Below, in pieces: positions 1 to 10,581 of a stretch of DNA of 64,000 nt. Within the stretch, counting starts at the first letter, position 1, and every line of letters begins with the position of its first letter. The translations under genes were made by a program, and so were the position numbers. The notes beneath the pieces were generated by a model. The model searched no databases. It had not been told where the DNA came from and worked only from the letters and a program-made list of their open reading frames with translations. The stretch lies in assembly GCA_034190875.2 (NCBI GenBank), contig CM067356.1, positions 53,461,602 through 53,525,601 on the forward strand, read 5' to 3'. Source of the stretch: Urechis unicinctus. Lineage: Eukaryota > Annelida > Polychaeta > Xenopneusta > Urechidae.

Positions 1-360
1 ACTGTGATCTATCTCATCAACCGTGATCACGTTCATGCGTGGTATTGCAAGAGTTGATTTAACTGTTTGGGGATTGAGGTATATGTAGTCAAGACACATG
101 CGATGTTGTGTAGGTTTTGTGGCATGTGCCATATGCTTTCTGGACTTTTAAGTCCCCTTCGCTACCATTACCATGACTGCCATTGACTGCTATGTGAGGG
201 GACAATGACTCCCTGCCTTAGTATTTCATCTATCTGTCTGTTGATCTCTTTTTTCATCGCAATGTTTGACCTGTAAGGTCTGCATCGTCTGGGCACGGCA
301 CCTGGTTTGAGCCTGATGGTGCATTAAGCCAAATGAGTTTGCCAAGATTGGCAATGTCAA
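1..360 (-). pseudogene. Reverse transcriptase N-terminal fragment (Gypsy pol), partial
   Basis: On the minus strand, about 300-190 reads as an RT N-terminus (RRCRPYRSN, then EINRQIDEILRQGVIVPS). About 110-10 reads CLDYIYLNPQTVK followed by a proline-arginine motif and VDEID. These match the region that opens Gypsy-type RT, where the fingers bind template and the conserved DYRxLN-like motif sits. The two pieces lie in different frames with a disrupted stretch between them, so at least one frameshift is present. The catalytic YxDD motif is not in the window. Family assignment is by motif order only. Confidence 0.7.
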
Positions 361-420
361 GGAACACTGAGGCATTATTTTTAATCATTTAATATAATTG
401 GAGAACCCATGCCAGGGTTG

Positions 421-813
421 TCAGGTGAGGATATCGAGCCTGATGCGTAGATCGTCAATGTCATACAAAGTATCTTTATTGATGTCTACAGGTCCGGCGG
501 GACTGTGAAGACTGTCCAATTTCGTGATTGACTCCCCATGCGCCGTTACGCTGAGTAAAGACGGGTCATGCGGATACAGGACGGATGCGCAAAATGCTCG
601 AGTGCGCCAGTAGCTAGTGGCGGGCGCGGACAAGTCAGTTGATTTATGGCATGCAGCGCATATCGTTAGATGTTCGCTGATGGGCCCAGCCCTGGAGGAT
701 GCATTTAGTGAAGGCTCTTGGCATGAAATCGCTTTATTTAGCTGGGAATTCGAAGTAGCAAGTGTCTGTTTTAATTGGGACCCAGCTGGGATCCCTGCCT
801 GTGAGGTGTTCAT
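421..813 (-). pseudogene. Pol spacer between protease and RT (open stretch, no known domain)
   Basis: This is a 130-codon open stretch on the minus strand between the protease and RT pieces of the same element. It is rich in Ser, Ala and Leu, shows no recognisable domain, and ends with an acidic DIDDLRIRLD-like tail. In Gypsy pol polyproteins this position holds a poorly conserved linker upstream of RT, which is the most economical reading. It could also be a chance open frame. Positions 814-1224 between it and the protease carry stops in all minus frames that I followed. Confidence 0.4.
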
Positions 814-1224
814 TGTTTATGAGCCGTGACAGTCCGATTTGGCTGGAGTTTTTCATGACTTGACTGGTCTTGCAGGCCTGTTGACCTCCTGTTAATGTAA
901 CGTCAGCTGTCTGTGTGTTAACTTATGAGTCAGCCGTGTTATTAATGGGCTGCGGATTAGCAGGCCCGGATATGAAGCTTGCGATCTTAGCGCTCCTCGT
1001 ACCGGGGTTTACGAGATGAATTGTAAAGATGGATGGGGATGTGATTATCGGTGACGCATGTGAAATGTGTAACCGGCTTGACTGTGGAATGCATAAAGAG
1101 GGGCAGTGGGCAGACTTAATTTGACACTTATGTGGTATTCAAATATCATGCGAGGTGACTGTTGGGATAGGGTCAGATATGCGTAATGAATTTCGCTTGA
1201 AATTCATTTGAGCGTGGTAATTCT

Positions 1225-1584
1225 TTAAAAATCAGCTCCTAGAATTAGTAGTGGATTAAGTCCGTCCATTACTTGGAATGTTTTGGGGAACATTTGGGCT
1301 ACTCCTAGGTGTATTTGTTCGAAAACCTTGGTAGAATATCTATTAGCTATTGTAATGGTCTTGATATGATTCAAACAGGGGTTTACGTTGCCAAATAATT
1401 TAGCCCGATGCTTTTGGTCAATGCAAAATATGCGTGCGCCAGTGTCCAAAAGAGCGACGCATTTAAATTTTCTAATTTTGACTAGCAATGTCTGATCACT
1501 GAAAAAGGTGGTGCTAATTGAATTTAGGTGGTGCCATGCTTGTGTGAAGCACAGTGCCGTACTAGGTGTCCCTCCCCGTTGCAA
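1225..1584 (-). pseudogene. Retroelement aspartic protease fragment
   Basis: This is a 119-codon open stretch. The active-site motif ALLDTGA lies near residue 45 and the distal ILGADF motif at its C-terminus, the two hallmarks of retropepsin-like proteases that cleave Gag-Pol. It overlaps the end of the zinc-knuckle frame (1524-2051) by about 60 nt and lies in the -1 frame relative to it, the usual gag-pro arrangement. The first in-frame codon is not ATG, so expression would need frameshifting. The frame closes right after ILGADF and RT is not in continuous frame, so the copy is broken downstream. Confidence 0.75.
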
Positions 1585-2051
1585 TTAAAACATTGAATAG
1601 GGCCTTGGGTGTGGATATGATTCCGAATGGGATTAGTGACTATGTCTGTCGACCTTTCCCTGTTGTACATGGGTGACTTGCTGCGTCCTCTGTCCCTGAA
1701 ACCATGACAATTCCTGGAATCTATCATTCTGGAACGTGTATCAGAAAAGGGCCTGCGACGGGTTTTAGCCCTCTGGGCTACCCCGGCTGTGCTACCCTGT
1801 CTCTCTAATTGCCCTACCAAATAAGATCGGTGCCTACAAGATGACCTTCCGCGTCTATCGTGGTCCCTATTGGACCTGTAGTTGTTGTAGGAGCGCTGGC
1901 GTCCTCTAGATCGGCCAGGCTGGGAAAATGACGCGTGGGGCTGCTCGCCTGGCATTGCTATAACCGGGTAGGTGTAGTACCCAAATGTATCTGGTGTCAA
2001 GGGCATTGCTTGCGGGGCATAGGGCCCGTACTGGCTGAGCATAGGACTCAC
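1524..2051 (-). pseudogene. Gag C-terminal (nucleocapsid) fragment with CCHC zinc knuckle
   Basis: This is a 175-codon open stretch. It begins Pro/Tyr/Met-rich, becomes strongly basic (many Arg-Ser and Arg-Gly pairs, about residues 45-135) and ends with CFNCNGEGHLVRHC, a complete C-x2-C-x4-H-x4-C zinc knuckle. That layout is typical of a nucleocapsid that binds element RNA. The frame terminates a few residues after the knuckle, inside the overlap with the protease frame. Upstream capsid sequence exists but is in another frame, so gag is interrupted. Confidence 0.75.
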
Positions 2052-2239
2052 TGTGATGATTTCATTTAGAATCGGAGATCAGAGCCCTCCTTTCTGCCTC
2101 TTCAATGTTTGGGGCATTGACCCATTGAACTGGGTTCTGATATGGGGCCTAAGGTGACTGACAAACATGCTGGCTTGTTTTGTATCATCCGTCATTTTTA
2201 TCCTGATAAAAAATTGAGACTCCGGTCTGCGAAGTGGGA

Positions 2240-2430
2240 CTCATTAGGCTATTTTGTCGGCCATTCCTGTAATTTCTATTCCTGGGAAGCTGAATACAAT
2301 CCTTGTAAATTCTGTTAGTGCCCTATCCTCTAGGAATGTAGTAAATACCTTCATCACGTGGTGATCGGGCCTTCCTATTAGTGTGATGTAGGTGTAGGTG
2401 TCAGGGTACCAATCCTCCCATAATTCAGAA
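2240..2430 (-). pseudogene. Gag capsid-like segment
   Basis: The minus strand reads KFSGNSELWEDWYPDTYTY, then a stretch ending in DRALTEFTRI and FPGIEITGMADK. The order 'KFsG..e.WedWy' followed by a helical segment with ALTEF resembles retrotransposon capsid (UBN2/Gag-like) domains. It is not continuous with the coiled-coil ORF upstream or the zinc-knuckle ORF downstream, so indels have broken gag on both sides. Confidence 0.5.
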
Positions 2431-2485
2431 TTGCCTGAGAACTTGGAGGGAGAGGTCGTTAAGGGGTACTAGGTAGAAAAGTGGG

Positions 2486-2929
2486 TTAGAGGTAGGTAGC
2501 TTGTGTAGTGAGAGGCGTCCCGGTAGTTTGTGTGACTTTGGACGGGTGTCTGCTCCGATTAAGTTGGTCGGTACTGGGTGGATGGGGGATGATGCATAGA
2601 CGGTAGACGGGACCTTGAGAGTGGCGGGCCATTGGATTGGGAGGGGTAACCACAGAGTGGGATGTAGCTAATGCTTCTAACTGAGTCTGTAGGGACCCTC
2701 TAACCTCTTGTTCTCGAGTCCTTTTCTGCTCCAACTTTAATGAGTTTAGCTCGGCCTCGAGTCTGTTAAGAGCAGCTTTGAGCTTGTCGTTTTCAGCTCT
2801 CATTGCATCTTTCTCAGCTCTAATCGCGTCTTTCTCAACTTGCACCTTCTCATACTGAGCTTTACTTTCAGTTAGCGCAATTTTCAGACACTCCGTATCA
2901 GATTGATCGGTACAACGGGTTAAAGGCAT
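2486..2929 (-). pseudogene. Gag N-terminal coiled-coil ORF
   Basis: This 147-codon ORF has a real ATG at 2929. About residues 13-75 form a strongly charged coiled coil with the repeat AIRAEKDAMRAENDKLKAAL. A Pro/Thr-rich tail follows and then a stop. Lying directly upstream of the capsid and zinc-knuckle segments on the same strand, it is best read as the N-terminus of this element's Gag. Coiled coils are common there and may help Gag multimerise. A stand-alone coiled-coil protein is possible but unsupported. Confidence 0.55.
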
Positions 2930-3400
2930 GTTAATCTACTACCAGGAATCTGCACAATACAATAAGGGACGAAAATATATATAATACAGGGCCAAAAACT
3001 ATATAAAAGGTATAATACATTGGTACTCACTTTTGTATGGTAACCAGGTCGTATCGTGATCGGTGCTGTGAACAGAAGCACACGATACACACTTCTAAGA
3101 ATGAAGTAAGTCTCGAACTCTAGGTCTAGGGTTGATAAGAACTTTATTATCTGACTTCAACTTTCGAATTTAAGATGGAAATTTCAGAGCTCGTAGGCCA
3201 GGAGAAAAAGTGCTTCCCTCAACGACTGAGACACGCTATCCCAATTCTCATGGAACGTGCAGTACCTAGGTCAGTGAGGGTGTGGGCCTTCGGGCGTTTC
3301 TTGGGCAGAATGGCCATGTGACTCTAGAATATGGGGTATGTATGAATGTCACTCGTGGATCTGTGAAGCTGAGGTTAATAATTAATATCAGCTGAAGAGG
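2930..3400 (-). other. Candidate 5' LTR/leader of the left Gypsy element
   Basis: This lies directly upstream of gag on the minus strand, where the 5' LTR and primer-binding site belong. An AATAAA on the minus strand (near 3,135-3,145) would fit the R region of an LTR. Without the second LTR, which is off the window, neither the boundaries nor the primer-binding site can be fixed. Confidence 0.25.
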
Positions 3401-3479
3401 GTTACTCCATAAACTGATGACTGAGAGGGTACGTTATGGTGATGGGTAGGTTTGTTGTCAATTTGGCACTCAAAACCTT

Positions 3480-5690
3480 AAACGTGAAATATGTGCAAGT
3501 CCATGTGTAGCTTCAATTCAATAACCGCCAAATGGTACCCATCAATTGGTCAAATATATAAACCGTTTCTGATTCCTTACTAAATGATCTCTTAACATTC
3601 TATGTGGGAACTGTGCATGTATTGAATTAATAAATGTACTGTATTTGATCACTTTGCTTGGATGGTTGGGTACCCACCGTGGCATTGTTTTTACATTTGC
3701 ACTCTGCCGTTATGCAAATCTATACTGCTAATACCTTATATAGATAATGATATCACGTGGCCTTAAATCACTTACATTTATTGACTTGTAATTAATATTG
3801 ATGCTTGTGACGCAAAGCAATTCCAACCACCACCACTGCAAACATAGCCACAACATAAACTTTAACATTCAACAGTGCAGCAACCATAGCCACAAATATA
3901 GCCACAACATCGCTTTCAACAAGCAACAGCGCAGCAACCATAGCCACAAATATAGCCACAACATCACCTTCAACAAGCAACAGCGCAGCAACCATAGCCA
4001 CAAACATAGCCACAACATCAATAATCAGTCGAACGTATTAAATTGTTTCGTTGGTAATTTTTACCAGCCTGATTGTGGCTTTATGAATTCTTTTAGTAGT
4101 TTATCATCGCACACATTATGGTGTAACAGCCGAGTTACTGTTTGCTGTTAATGGGCGATGGTAAAATGTACCCGACGAAAGACTATTCGTGATGCACCAA
4201 TTATTAGTATTGGTCCATAGAGCTTCTTACAATAATCAATAACAATAAGCCTTAGATTAAACGGAAACAAAGCAAGGACTTTATTAAGCTGATCCAAGTT
4301 GTAACGCAGCTTAAGCGCATTGAATTTAAGAAAAACAGTTGGAAAGATGTTTAATATAAACAACACCAACCGCTTATGTAAAAACACACAGCACTGTGAT
4401 GGCTTAATGCTGCACGCCAAATGGGAGCAGAATAGCCTCACTTATTGCAAATAGGCAAACATCGCACATACGCAGTTGTGAGAACAGTGTGTGACATGAC
4501 TTACTACATCCAACATGACAGGGTAAGGGAGGGCGGCAATCGTCGTATAACGTACTACTGGGTATTATAATTACAATTTGTCGTCTTGTTGAGTAGATAT
4601 AAGTGGTCGTTTTGTGCAGATGTGGCATTTTAGAAAACTAGAAATTTGTCACAGCATATACAAATATAGGAATATTACCCTGGTTACTGTAGATTTGGTG
4701 CTTCGTTGATTGGCTTCGGTTATGAAACATTTATGTTATAAAGCCAGCCTTCTCCATACCGGCCCATAAATCCCATGATCGTAACGTGACTGATCACGCC
4801 CCACGGTCATTGTTCTGTCACATATTGCAAGGGACTGCGCGGGATCAACATGAAGCTGGTGAGCGTAACATACCATCATCATCAACCCGCTAGCTCTATA
4901 CGACCTATTGTCAAATAATAATATCTCCGTAGACCATCATTAGCTGTATTCTCTCTTTACATTGCAATCACGCGCAAGTCCCTTGATTAAATCATGCTCC
5001 TCTATATTGCAGCAGCTTTGTGTTTAGGTAAGGGGTCGTTGTTATTATTTAAATAGAATGGATATCGTCTCCTAAATGTTTTATTGGCCCTCTTGTCCTT
5101 CCTAAAATGCTATAATAATATTATTTCAATAACGAACAATCCAGTCACTGAAGGACTTGTTGTCAGAATAGTCACATAGTAGTTTATCATGTTGTGACAT
5201 ATACCAAATACCGTTGAATTTAAAATTATACAGCAGAAGTAGTGCAATAATGTGACCCTTTATAAAGGAAAGTTATACGACCGCTGTGTCGCACAAGTGT
5301 GTAGAATTCAACTGTGCCGATCCAAATTACAAGTTATATTTACAATATAATTTGACAAAGTTTAGCGATAAAATATCAACACCATTACCGTTATCAGTAA
5401 ACAATACGTTTTCTGCGTCAATTGGGACTGATATGAGACCGTTTCATATGTTGAATCGTTTGTCAGCACGTGACATGAAGTCCTGAGCATGGAAAAGTTG
5501 TCTCGGGTTGTTTGCTTGTCGCATAACATCAATCCACAGTGGATGGCAATGTAGAACGCAATCAACCAATTTCTACAAATGGCAGTTAGGTGTTGATCTT
5601 TTCTTACTTGAGGCTATTGCGCATGAGGCAACGCCTCAGAAGTATTTCTCCATTGCGCTTGCAATTTAAATGTAATAAAGCTAACTAACT
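3480..5690 (-). repeat. Composite dispersed repeat, minus-strand copy (blocks D-B-R/T)
   Basis: Read on the minus strand, about 5680-5140 matches 40,870-41,420; 5050-4400 matches 14,060-14,770 and 43,060-43,860; and 4020-3480 matches 36,000-36,510. Long runs are alignable by eye, with scattered substitutions and indels. Here blocks D and B are almost adjacent, whereas 1.6 kb separates them at 41.4-43.1 kb. That indicates insertions and deletions between copies of one family. No transposase or RT was recognised. Positions 4140-4390 did not find a partner. Confidence 0.75.
3838..4023 (-). repeat. 54-bp tandem repeat (about 3.4 units)
   Basis: The plus strand repeats a 54-base unit beginning GCAGCAACCATAGCCACAAA, which degenerates outward. 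Because 54 is a multiple of three, the minus strand stays open (3792-4013, 73 codons) and encodes an 18-residue hydrophobic repeat of the type VVAIFVAMVAALL. The same repeat occurs in inverted orientation at about 36,009-36,155, so it belongs to the dispersed family. Confidence 0.85.
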
Positions 5691-6139
5691 CATAATTCTA
5701 ATTTAACAATGAATAATAAGGGTGAATTATATCCTTATCAATTGTTCAGTTAACGAAAATAATTCACCGACGATGCATTAATCTTGGGATCATGCCATAA
5801 AATATAAAAAAAATCGCTTGGAATCACACCAAAATATAAATTTCTCTCAAATAAAGAAGGATTGATATGTTTTTGTAAAGCATTGAAACACTTACAAATC
5901 CCCCTCGATGATGATTTAATATAAACTATCTAATTATAATACTCCAATTTTACTTAGACAATCAATGTTGATTTACCATATGCTATCCATTTACAATAAT
6001 CTAATTTATCATACAACATTTGGCAGGTGGAATAGATAACCTTTGCCCATAAAATATTTATGTCGATTGTTTTTTCCACCCAGTTCAAACACTTCATTAG
6101 GGCAGAAGTTTTTCGAGGCGAGGCCATTTAGTGTTCAAT
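5690..6139. other. AT-rich spacer, no gene seen
   Basis: No coding frame, tandem repeat or recognisable LTR was seen between the composite repeat and the second Gypsy element. It would be the natural place for a 5' LTR, but no matching sequence was found after 9,335. Confidence 0.5.
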
Positions 6140-6229
6140 CTGTTCATTGCCTTTGCCTTCTTCGGGACGCTTGAACTACCCTGCCCCCTCTTGGCAGCCG
6201 AAAAGCGAGCGCACAAATACTGAGTACGT

Positions 6230-6560
6230 GTGGGGTTCGATATCAAGCCGTCAGCCATATCGAGGCTACTGGAATCACAGCTTGAGGCCAGTGTGAAGAT
6301 CAATTTCCGGGTGCACAGATTGGAGTTTGCCAATTTCCGGAAGAACACAACAGAGCCAACCACTGACTTTGTGTCACGTCTCCGAGAAAAGGCTAACAAA
6401 TGTGAGTTTGAAGCCGCCGAACTAAATGAACGCCTGATCGAGATGATCATCCCTCTACTCCTTTCGAGGACTTCCGGAAGGAATTGCTCACGAAGGTTTG
6501 AAACCATCCAATTGCGTCAGTGCTGGAAAGGGCCGCGGAGTATGAAGCCATTTAAGCCTC
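6230..6560 (+). pseudogene. Gag capsid-region fragment of second Gypsy element
   Basis: The open frame contains FRVHRLEFANFRKNTTEPTT, then DFVSRLREKANKCEF and LNERLIEMII. This is the helical Gag segment typical of animal Gypsy elements (R..F..r.Q...esv.dFv.rlr..a..C.f). Around 6450 the conserved continuation (STPFEDFRKELL) moves to another frame and then meets a stop, so a frameshift and a nonsense change lie within about 60 nt. Confidence 0.7.
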
Positions 6561-6564
6561 CCAG

Positions 6565-6837
6565 TTGTCATTTCGTCTCCTGCATCTGGCAACATCTGGT
6601 GCGTCCACCGAAGCCACCAAGGTGGACAGCGTCCATAGAAAACAACCGCAAGCCGCCAGAAAGCCTTGTCGTAACTGTGGGTCGAACCATAAACCCAGGT
6701 CCTGTCCGGCCTACCTTGACACTTGCTCATTCTGCAACAACAAGGGTCAATGGAGCAAGTGCTGTCGGAAGAAAAAACGCAATGAAGCCAGCCAAATGGA
6801 GACAGCAGACGAGCCACGCAGGGGATCCAGACACTGA
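6565..6837 (+). pseudogene. Gag nucleocapsid with two zinc-knuckle-like motifs
   Basis: The open frame contains CRNCGSNHKPRSCPAY (C-x2-C-x3-H-x4-C) followed by CSFCNNKGQWSKCC, a second knuckle whose expected His is Gln. A basic tail (RKKKR) follows. Paired knuckles separated by a CPAY-like linker are usual in this class of animal Gypsy elements and bind genomic RNA. Loss of the second knuckle's His fits decay. Confidence 0.7.
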
Positions 6838-6855
6838 AGCCATGGCAAACCAAAA

Positions 6856-7330
6856 GTGCACGCAGTGTACAAGACTGACGAATCCGGCTGCAGCGACGAT
6901 GATTGCACCCTATTTCACGCAGTACGTGTGAACACCATCAAGTTCCGCAACCAAAGCGATGAAGCCTTTATCATCCTCAAAGCATACTATCCAGATCCTC
7001 GCGTCAAGGGAGATATGCAGCTGAAAGACGTCTCCGGCTCTGGTGGGAACACCTTACCGTTGCGGACGTACCGCCAAATGTTCTGAGATACACCTACCTT
7101 CAAAGTCCTCACACCAGAACCGAAGGTGAAGCTGACATCCTACAGCGGAGATGAGATTCCCTGCCTGCGATCCATCCTACTCGGTATCCGGCACAAGAAA
7201 CACAAATCAGTTTACACATCCGAGAAGTTCTACGTTGTCGATGTCCGTAGTCCCGCTGTGCTTAGGCTACCTACGCTCAAGAAGCTAAACATTATCAATT
7301 TAAATGTTGACACACTCACACCCCGGTCAA
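6856..7330 (+). pseudogene. Protease region with degraded active site
   Basis: The segment GGNTLPLRTYRQMF is preceded by KDVSGSG where a DTGA active-site motif is expected, so the catalytic Asp-Thr-Gly is disrupted. The first part ends in a stop at 7084. The remainder, with SVYTSEKFYVVDV and LRLPT corresponding to the C-terminal half of the protease fold, continues in the next ORF. The assignment rests on position between the zinc knuckles and RT and on the NTLPLRTY motif. Confidence 0.6.
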
Positions 7331-8721
7331 AACCAAGCAACCAGCAGCCGACGATCCAGACACCAATCACGTCCGTGAGCCAGTTGAAAACTGCGTATCC
7401 GCAGCAGTTTGATAGTATTGGGAACTTTAAAGAGCCTGCTAGGCTGCACCTCAAAGATAATGCAGTTCCATTTTGTGAACTCCAGAAACTGGAGAACGAT
7501 GGTGATATCCGCAAAGTAAGAGAACACTCCGACTGGTGCAGCAGCCTTGCCTATGTGACCAAGCAAGATGGATCTCTGAGAATATGCCTGGACCCTCAGC
7601 GACTGAACCAAAGCTTGACGCGATGTCCACATAATATCCCAACCCTCCATGCCAACTCCCAACTGATCACCACCTTCCGCACGCCCTTCGTAAGCCTAGA
7701 CATATTCCAAGCCCGAATGGACACTATTCTTGAAGACCTGCCTGGAGTTGCCAGCATCGCGGACGACATATGTGTTTTTGGTGCTAATGAATCGGACCGC
7801 GATGCCAAACTTATCCGTCTCCTGAACCAGGCAGCTGAATGTGGTCTTGTACTGCACTCTGCCAAACGTGACAAAATCAATTTCTTTGGTAACCGGTACA
7901 CTGCTGATGGCATCCTCCCAGATCCGAGCAAGTTACATGACCTCAACAATATGCCAAAGCCGAAATCGAAAGAAGAGCTACAGAGCTTCCGGGGTCTGAT
8001 GACTTACCTAAGCCAACATGTACCGAACTATTCCAGTGTTGCCAAACCCCTACGTGACCTATTGAAGCAGGATGTACCATTCTTATGGGAATGTGACCAT
8101 GACCAGTGTTTCGTGACCCTAAAACATTTGGTCAACAATTCCAAATCACTTGCCTACTACGATGCAACCAAGCCTGTAGTCCTGGAAGTCGATGCATCCC
8201 AGAAAGGACTTGGAGCCGCCCTCCTCCAAGAAGGACGCATCATTGCCTTTGACAGCAATACCCTGACCAAGACGCAATCCAACTACAGCAACATTGAGCG
8301 AGAAGCCCTAGGACCCCTAGCCGACATCTGGCAAAGACCGCTCACCAACGCACCGCCCAGACTACAGCGTATGTTCCTCAAGCTACAAGGCTATAACTAT
8401 ACACTCTCGTACCGACCTGGCAGCCAGATGGTCCTATCCGATGCCCTTTCTCGCCTGCCGAACCCAGAGAACAACTTTGATATCAACCTAGACGCAAGGG
8501 TTGACGGCATCGCAACCGATGACATTGCAAACCTATCGCGCTTCTCAACTTCAGCCCAAGCTGACTGGCTTAGCTCCGTGAGGAAACCAACCGAGACCCC
8601 GCTCTCCGTGTGCTCAAACAAATCATCATCAAGGGCTGGCCAGAACACATCCAGCAGTGCCATAATGACATTAGACCGTTCTTCAACCACTGCGAATGCC
8701 TTGCTGTTGAGGATGGCCTAA
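7126..8721 (+). pseudogene. Reverse transcriptase-RNase H polyprotein fragment with in-frame deletions
   Basis: This is a 531-codon open stretch with no ATG at its start. Residues about 80-190 are the RT N-terminus (SLAYVTKQDGSLRICLDPQR). SLDIFQARMDTILEDLPGV and IADDICVFG (the YxDD-equivalent) follow near 190-215, then the thumb and connection region (GLMTYLSQHVPNYS) and RNase H (VLEVDASQKGLGAALLQEG, near 350) ending with ALSRLPNPEN. The palm segment carrying the first catalytic Asp, and the RNase H middle with its second acidic residues, are missing. Yet the frame stays open across both gaps. It cannot encode an active RT. Degenerate integrase-linker sequence ends the ORF. Confidence 0.85.
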
Positions 8722-8888
8722 TTTTCAAAGGTCGACAAGTCCTTATCCCAGAATCTAACCGTCCTGTAATCCTTGAGCAACTCCACACGTCCCACCAAGG
8801 AGAACGGAAAACGCAAGCCCTTTCCCGTGAGTGTGTATGCTGGCCAGGAATCGGCAAACATATCGAGGCCATTATAAATAGTTGCTAG
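8610..8888 (+). pseudogene. Integrase N-terminal zinc-binding (HHCC) domain fragment
   Basis: The frame shifts here relative to the RT ORF. It reads GLIFKGRQVLIPESNRP, then LHTSHQGERKTQALSRECV, WPGI and IINSC. A TAG stop separates the first Cys of the C-x2-C pair from the second. This is the H-H-C-C domain that precedes retroviral-type integrase cores. The shift and the nonsense codon inactivate it. Confidence 0.75.
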
Positions 8889-8942
8889 CAATGCCAGATA
8901 TACCAAACACAGCAGCAAGAATAAGCGACCCTTCACCACCAC

Positions 8943-9335
8943 GTGCCACCCGTCCCATGGACCAAACTTGGATCTGACTTGTTCCAAGTCAACAATAAAC
9001 AATATCTTCTGATTGTGGACTATTTCACGAAATTCCCGATAGTCAAGGATCTGAAGTATGGCACATCTGCCAAAGTGACCCAGCACTTCAAGTCCATATG
9101 TGGCATGTTAGGCCGACCAGCAACCATCGTATCCGATAACGGTCCTCAGTACTCCGGCGCTCCGTTGAAGGAATTCATCCGTGACTGGGACATAGAACAT
9201 TCTGCTTCGAGCCCCAAATACCCCAAATCAAACGGTTTCGCCGAGCGTAATGTGGGGACGGTTAAGCATATTATCAAAAGTGTCAATATTTTGCTGCATG
9301 TATTGGCCGATTTGTATTATTGCTCTGATAACTAA
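8943..9335 (+). pseudogene. Integrase catalytic core fragment (DDE)
   Basis: The open stretch contains WTKLGSDLFQVNNKQYLLIVDYF (shown here only to the 19 residues WTKLGSDLFQVNNKQYLLI plus VDYF), TIVSDNGPQYS and SNGFAERNVGTVKHII. These supply the two Asp and the Glu of the D,D-35-E catalytic triad that inserts element DNA into target sites. All three acidic residues survive. After about 9275 the similarity ends and an unrelated tail runs to a stop, so the C-terminal domain and the 3' LTR are lost. Confidence 0.8.
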
Positions 9336-10581
9336 TATATGTCATGAACAATGAAACGCGCTGCTTGACTGAAATCAAATGTATTAAGATTTGCATCAAG
9401 TAGAATATTGTGATAGATTTATGTCCATTGTGATGCGTTTACTTATGAAATTATTATGCCAATGTTGTGGATGCAAAAATAACTAGTAAAAAAGTAAGAT
9501 TTAGTGTCACATTTGAGATGCTATAATTGTAGGAACATATCTATGATAAACCAGAATCATAATAGAAACAAAATTTGTTTTCCAGTTAGAAATTGATAGG
9601 GAACCTCGAATAGAGGAGGCATATTAAGACTCGGAGTATCTTCATGTTTGAAGGTTAACTTATATATTTCTGCTTATCTAACCACTGGCTAAGGCTTGCA
9701 CATCACAACTTCGTCTTTATCGAAATTTTATTTTTTCTATGCGGGTGATTTGTCGTGGTATTCACGTTTAAAAACACAGTGTAAGTCAAAAAGCACGTTT
9801 AAGTTAGACCAATGTTCGTCTATCACATTAATTTTTCTCTTGTGCTCGCCATAACGTTTGTATATGATGTATTGGTCAATTCAATTATATATCTTTGAAT
9901 GTATATTGCTGTTGTCAAGGCTCTGCTCATTTGGTGTACTGGGCAGCACATATATATTTAAAGCCCCATACCAATCCCGAATCAACCAATTCACGTACGT
10001 ACTTTGTTCGGAAGTGAACGAAATAGACTATTACCTGATATAGGTGTGTATGTGCTATCAGAATATACTATTAACATACTCTGGCTTTGCAACAGGAGTT
10101 ACACACAGTAATGATCACCCTATAATGAGCTGGAATTACCACAAATAGCAGTTGTCAAAGAAAGAAAGAGTTGCATGTTGCACATTGATCTGGCTTATTA
10201 ACAGGATAATTCTAGATTGTGTTTGCGACAAAATAAAAAGCTGACCAACTACTTATGCCAGAACCCACCACGACCCTACACAAATAACATGCCTAGGTCT
10301 ATGCAGCACTCACTGCAAAGAGATAAAACAATGTTACGAGCATCGATTACGCCACCTTCAAATATGTTGTGATCCCATTTTGAATGAGGCATATAAACCT
10401 ATAGTGAATGCGTTATTCTACGTATTCACAGCTGAAGATTTGCCTTTAAAACCTTTTAAAGGCAAACCCAACTCGCGGTCAATATTTCTACCAGCAAAAT
10501 CACTACCGGAATAGATCTTTTGAACGAAGATGACATCAGAAATAGTATTCTTCATCTTGCTTTAGTCTTCTGTATTCTAGG
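9336..10581. other. AT-rich intergenic stretch, nothing recognised
   Basis: There are no supported exons, tandem repeats or element ends. A short palindrome near 10,442-10,466 (TGCCTTTAAAACCTTTTAAAGGCA-like, given here as arms TGCCTTTAAAA and TTTTAAAGGCA) is too small to interpret. Confidence 0.4.

Larger units (their letters stand above)
1..3160 (-). mobile_element. Decayed Gypsy-type LTR retrotransposon, 5' half, truncated by window edge
   Basis: Read on the minus strand, the order is a coiled-coil gag N-terminus (2929-2486), a gag capsid-like segment (about 2430-2240), a CCHC zinc knuckle (2051-1524), an aspartic protease (1584-1225), a spacer and the start of a reverse transcriptase (about 360-1). 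This is the standard Ty3/Gypsy gag-pro-pol order. Stops and frame changes between the blocks show it is not functional. RNase H, integrase and the 3' LTR would lie to the left of the window. It shares no recognisable stretch with the second Gypsy element at 6.1-9.3 kb and is a different family. Confidence 0.85.
6140..9335 (+). mobile_element. Decayed Gypsy-type retrotransposon, gag to integrase, no LTRs found
   Basis: On the plus strand the order is Gag helical region (6230-6560), double zinc knuckle (6565-6837), protease (6856-7330), RT plus RNase H (7126-8721), integrase zinc-binding domain (8610-8888) and integrase core (8943-9275). This is the Ty3/Gypsy order. It is locally GC-richer than its surroundings, as expected for former coding sequence. 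At least four frame changes or stops, internal deletions and the lost protease active site make it defective. No flanking direct repeat resembling LTRs was seen. Confidence 0.9.

Noticed and set aside
10442-10466. Short palindrome (TGCCTTTAAAA / TTTTAAAGGCA) as a terminator or regulatory hairpin
   Set aside because: A single short AT-rich palindrome in eukaryotic intergenic DNA is expected by chance.
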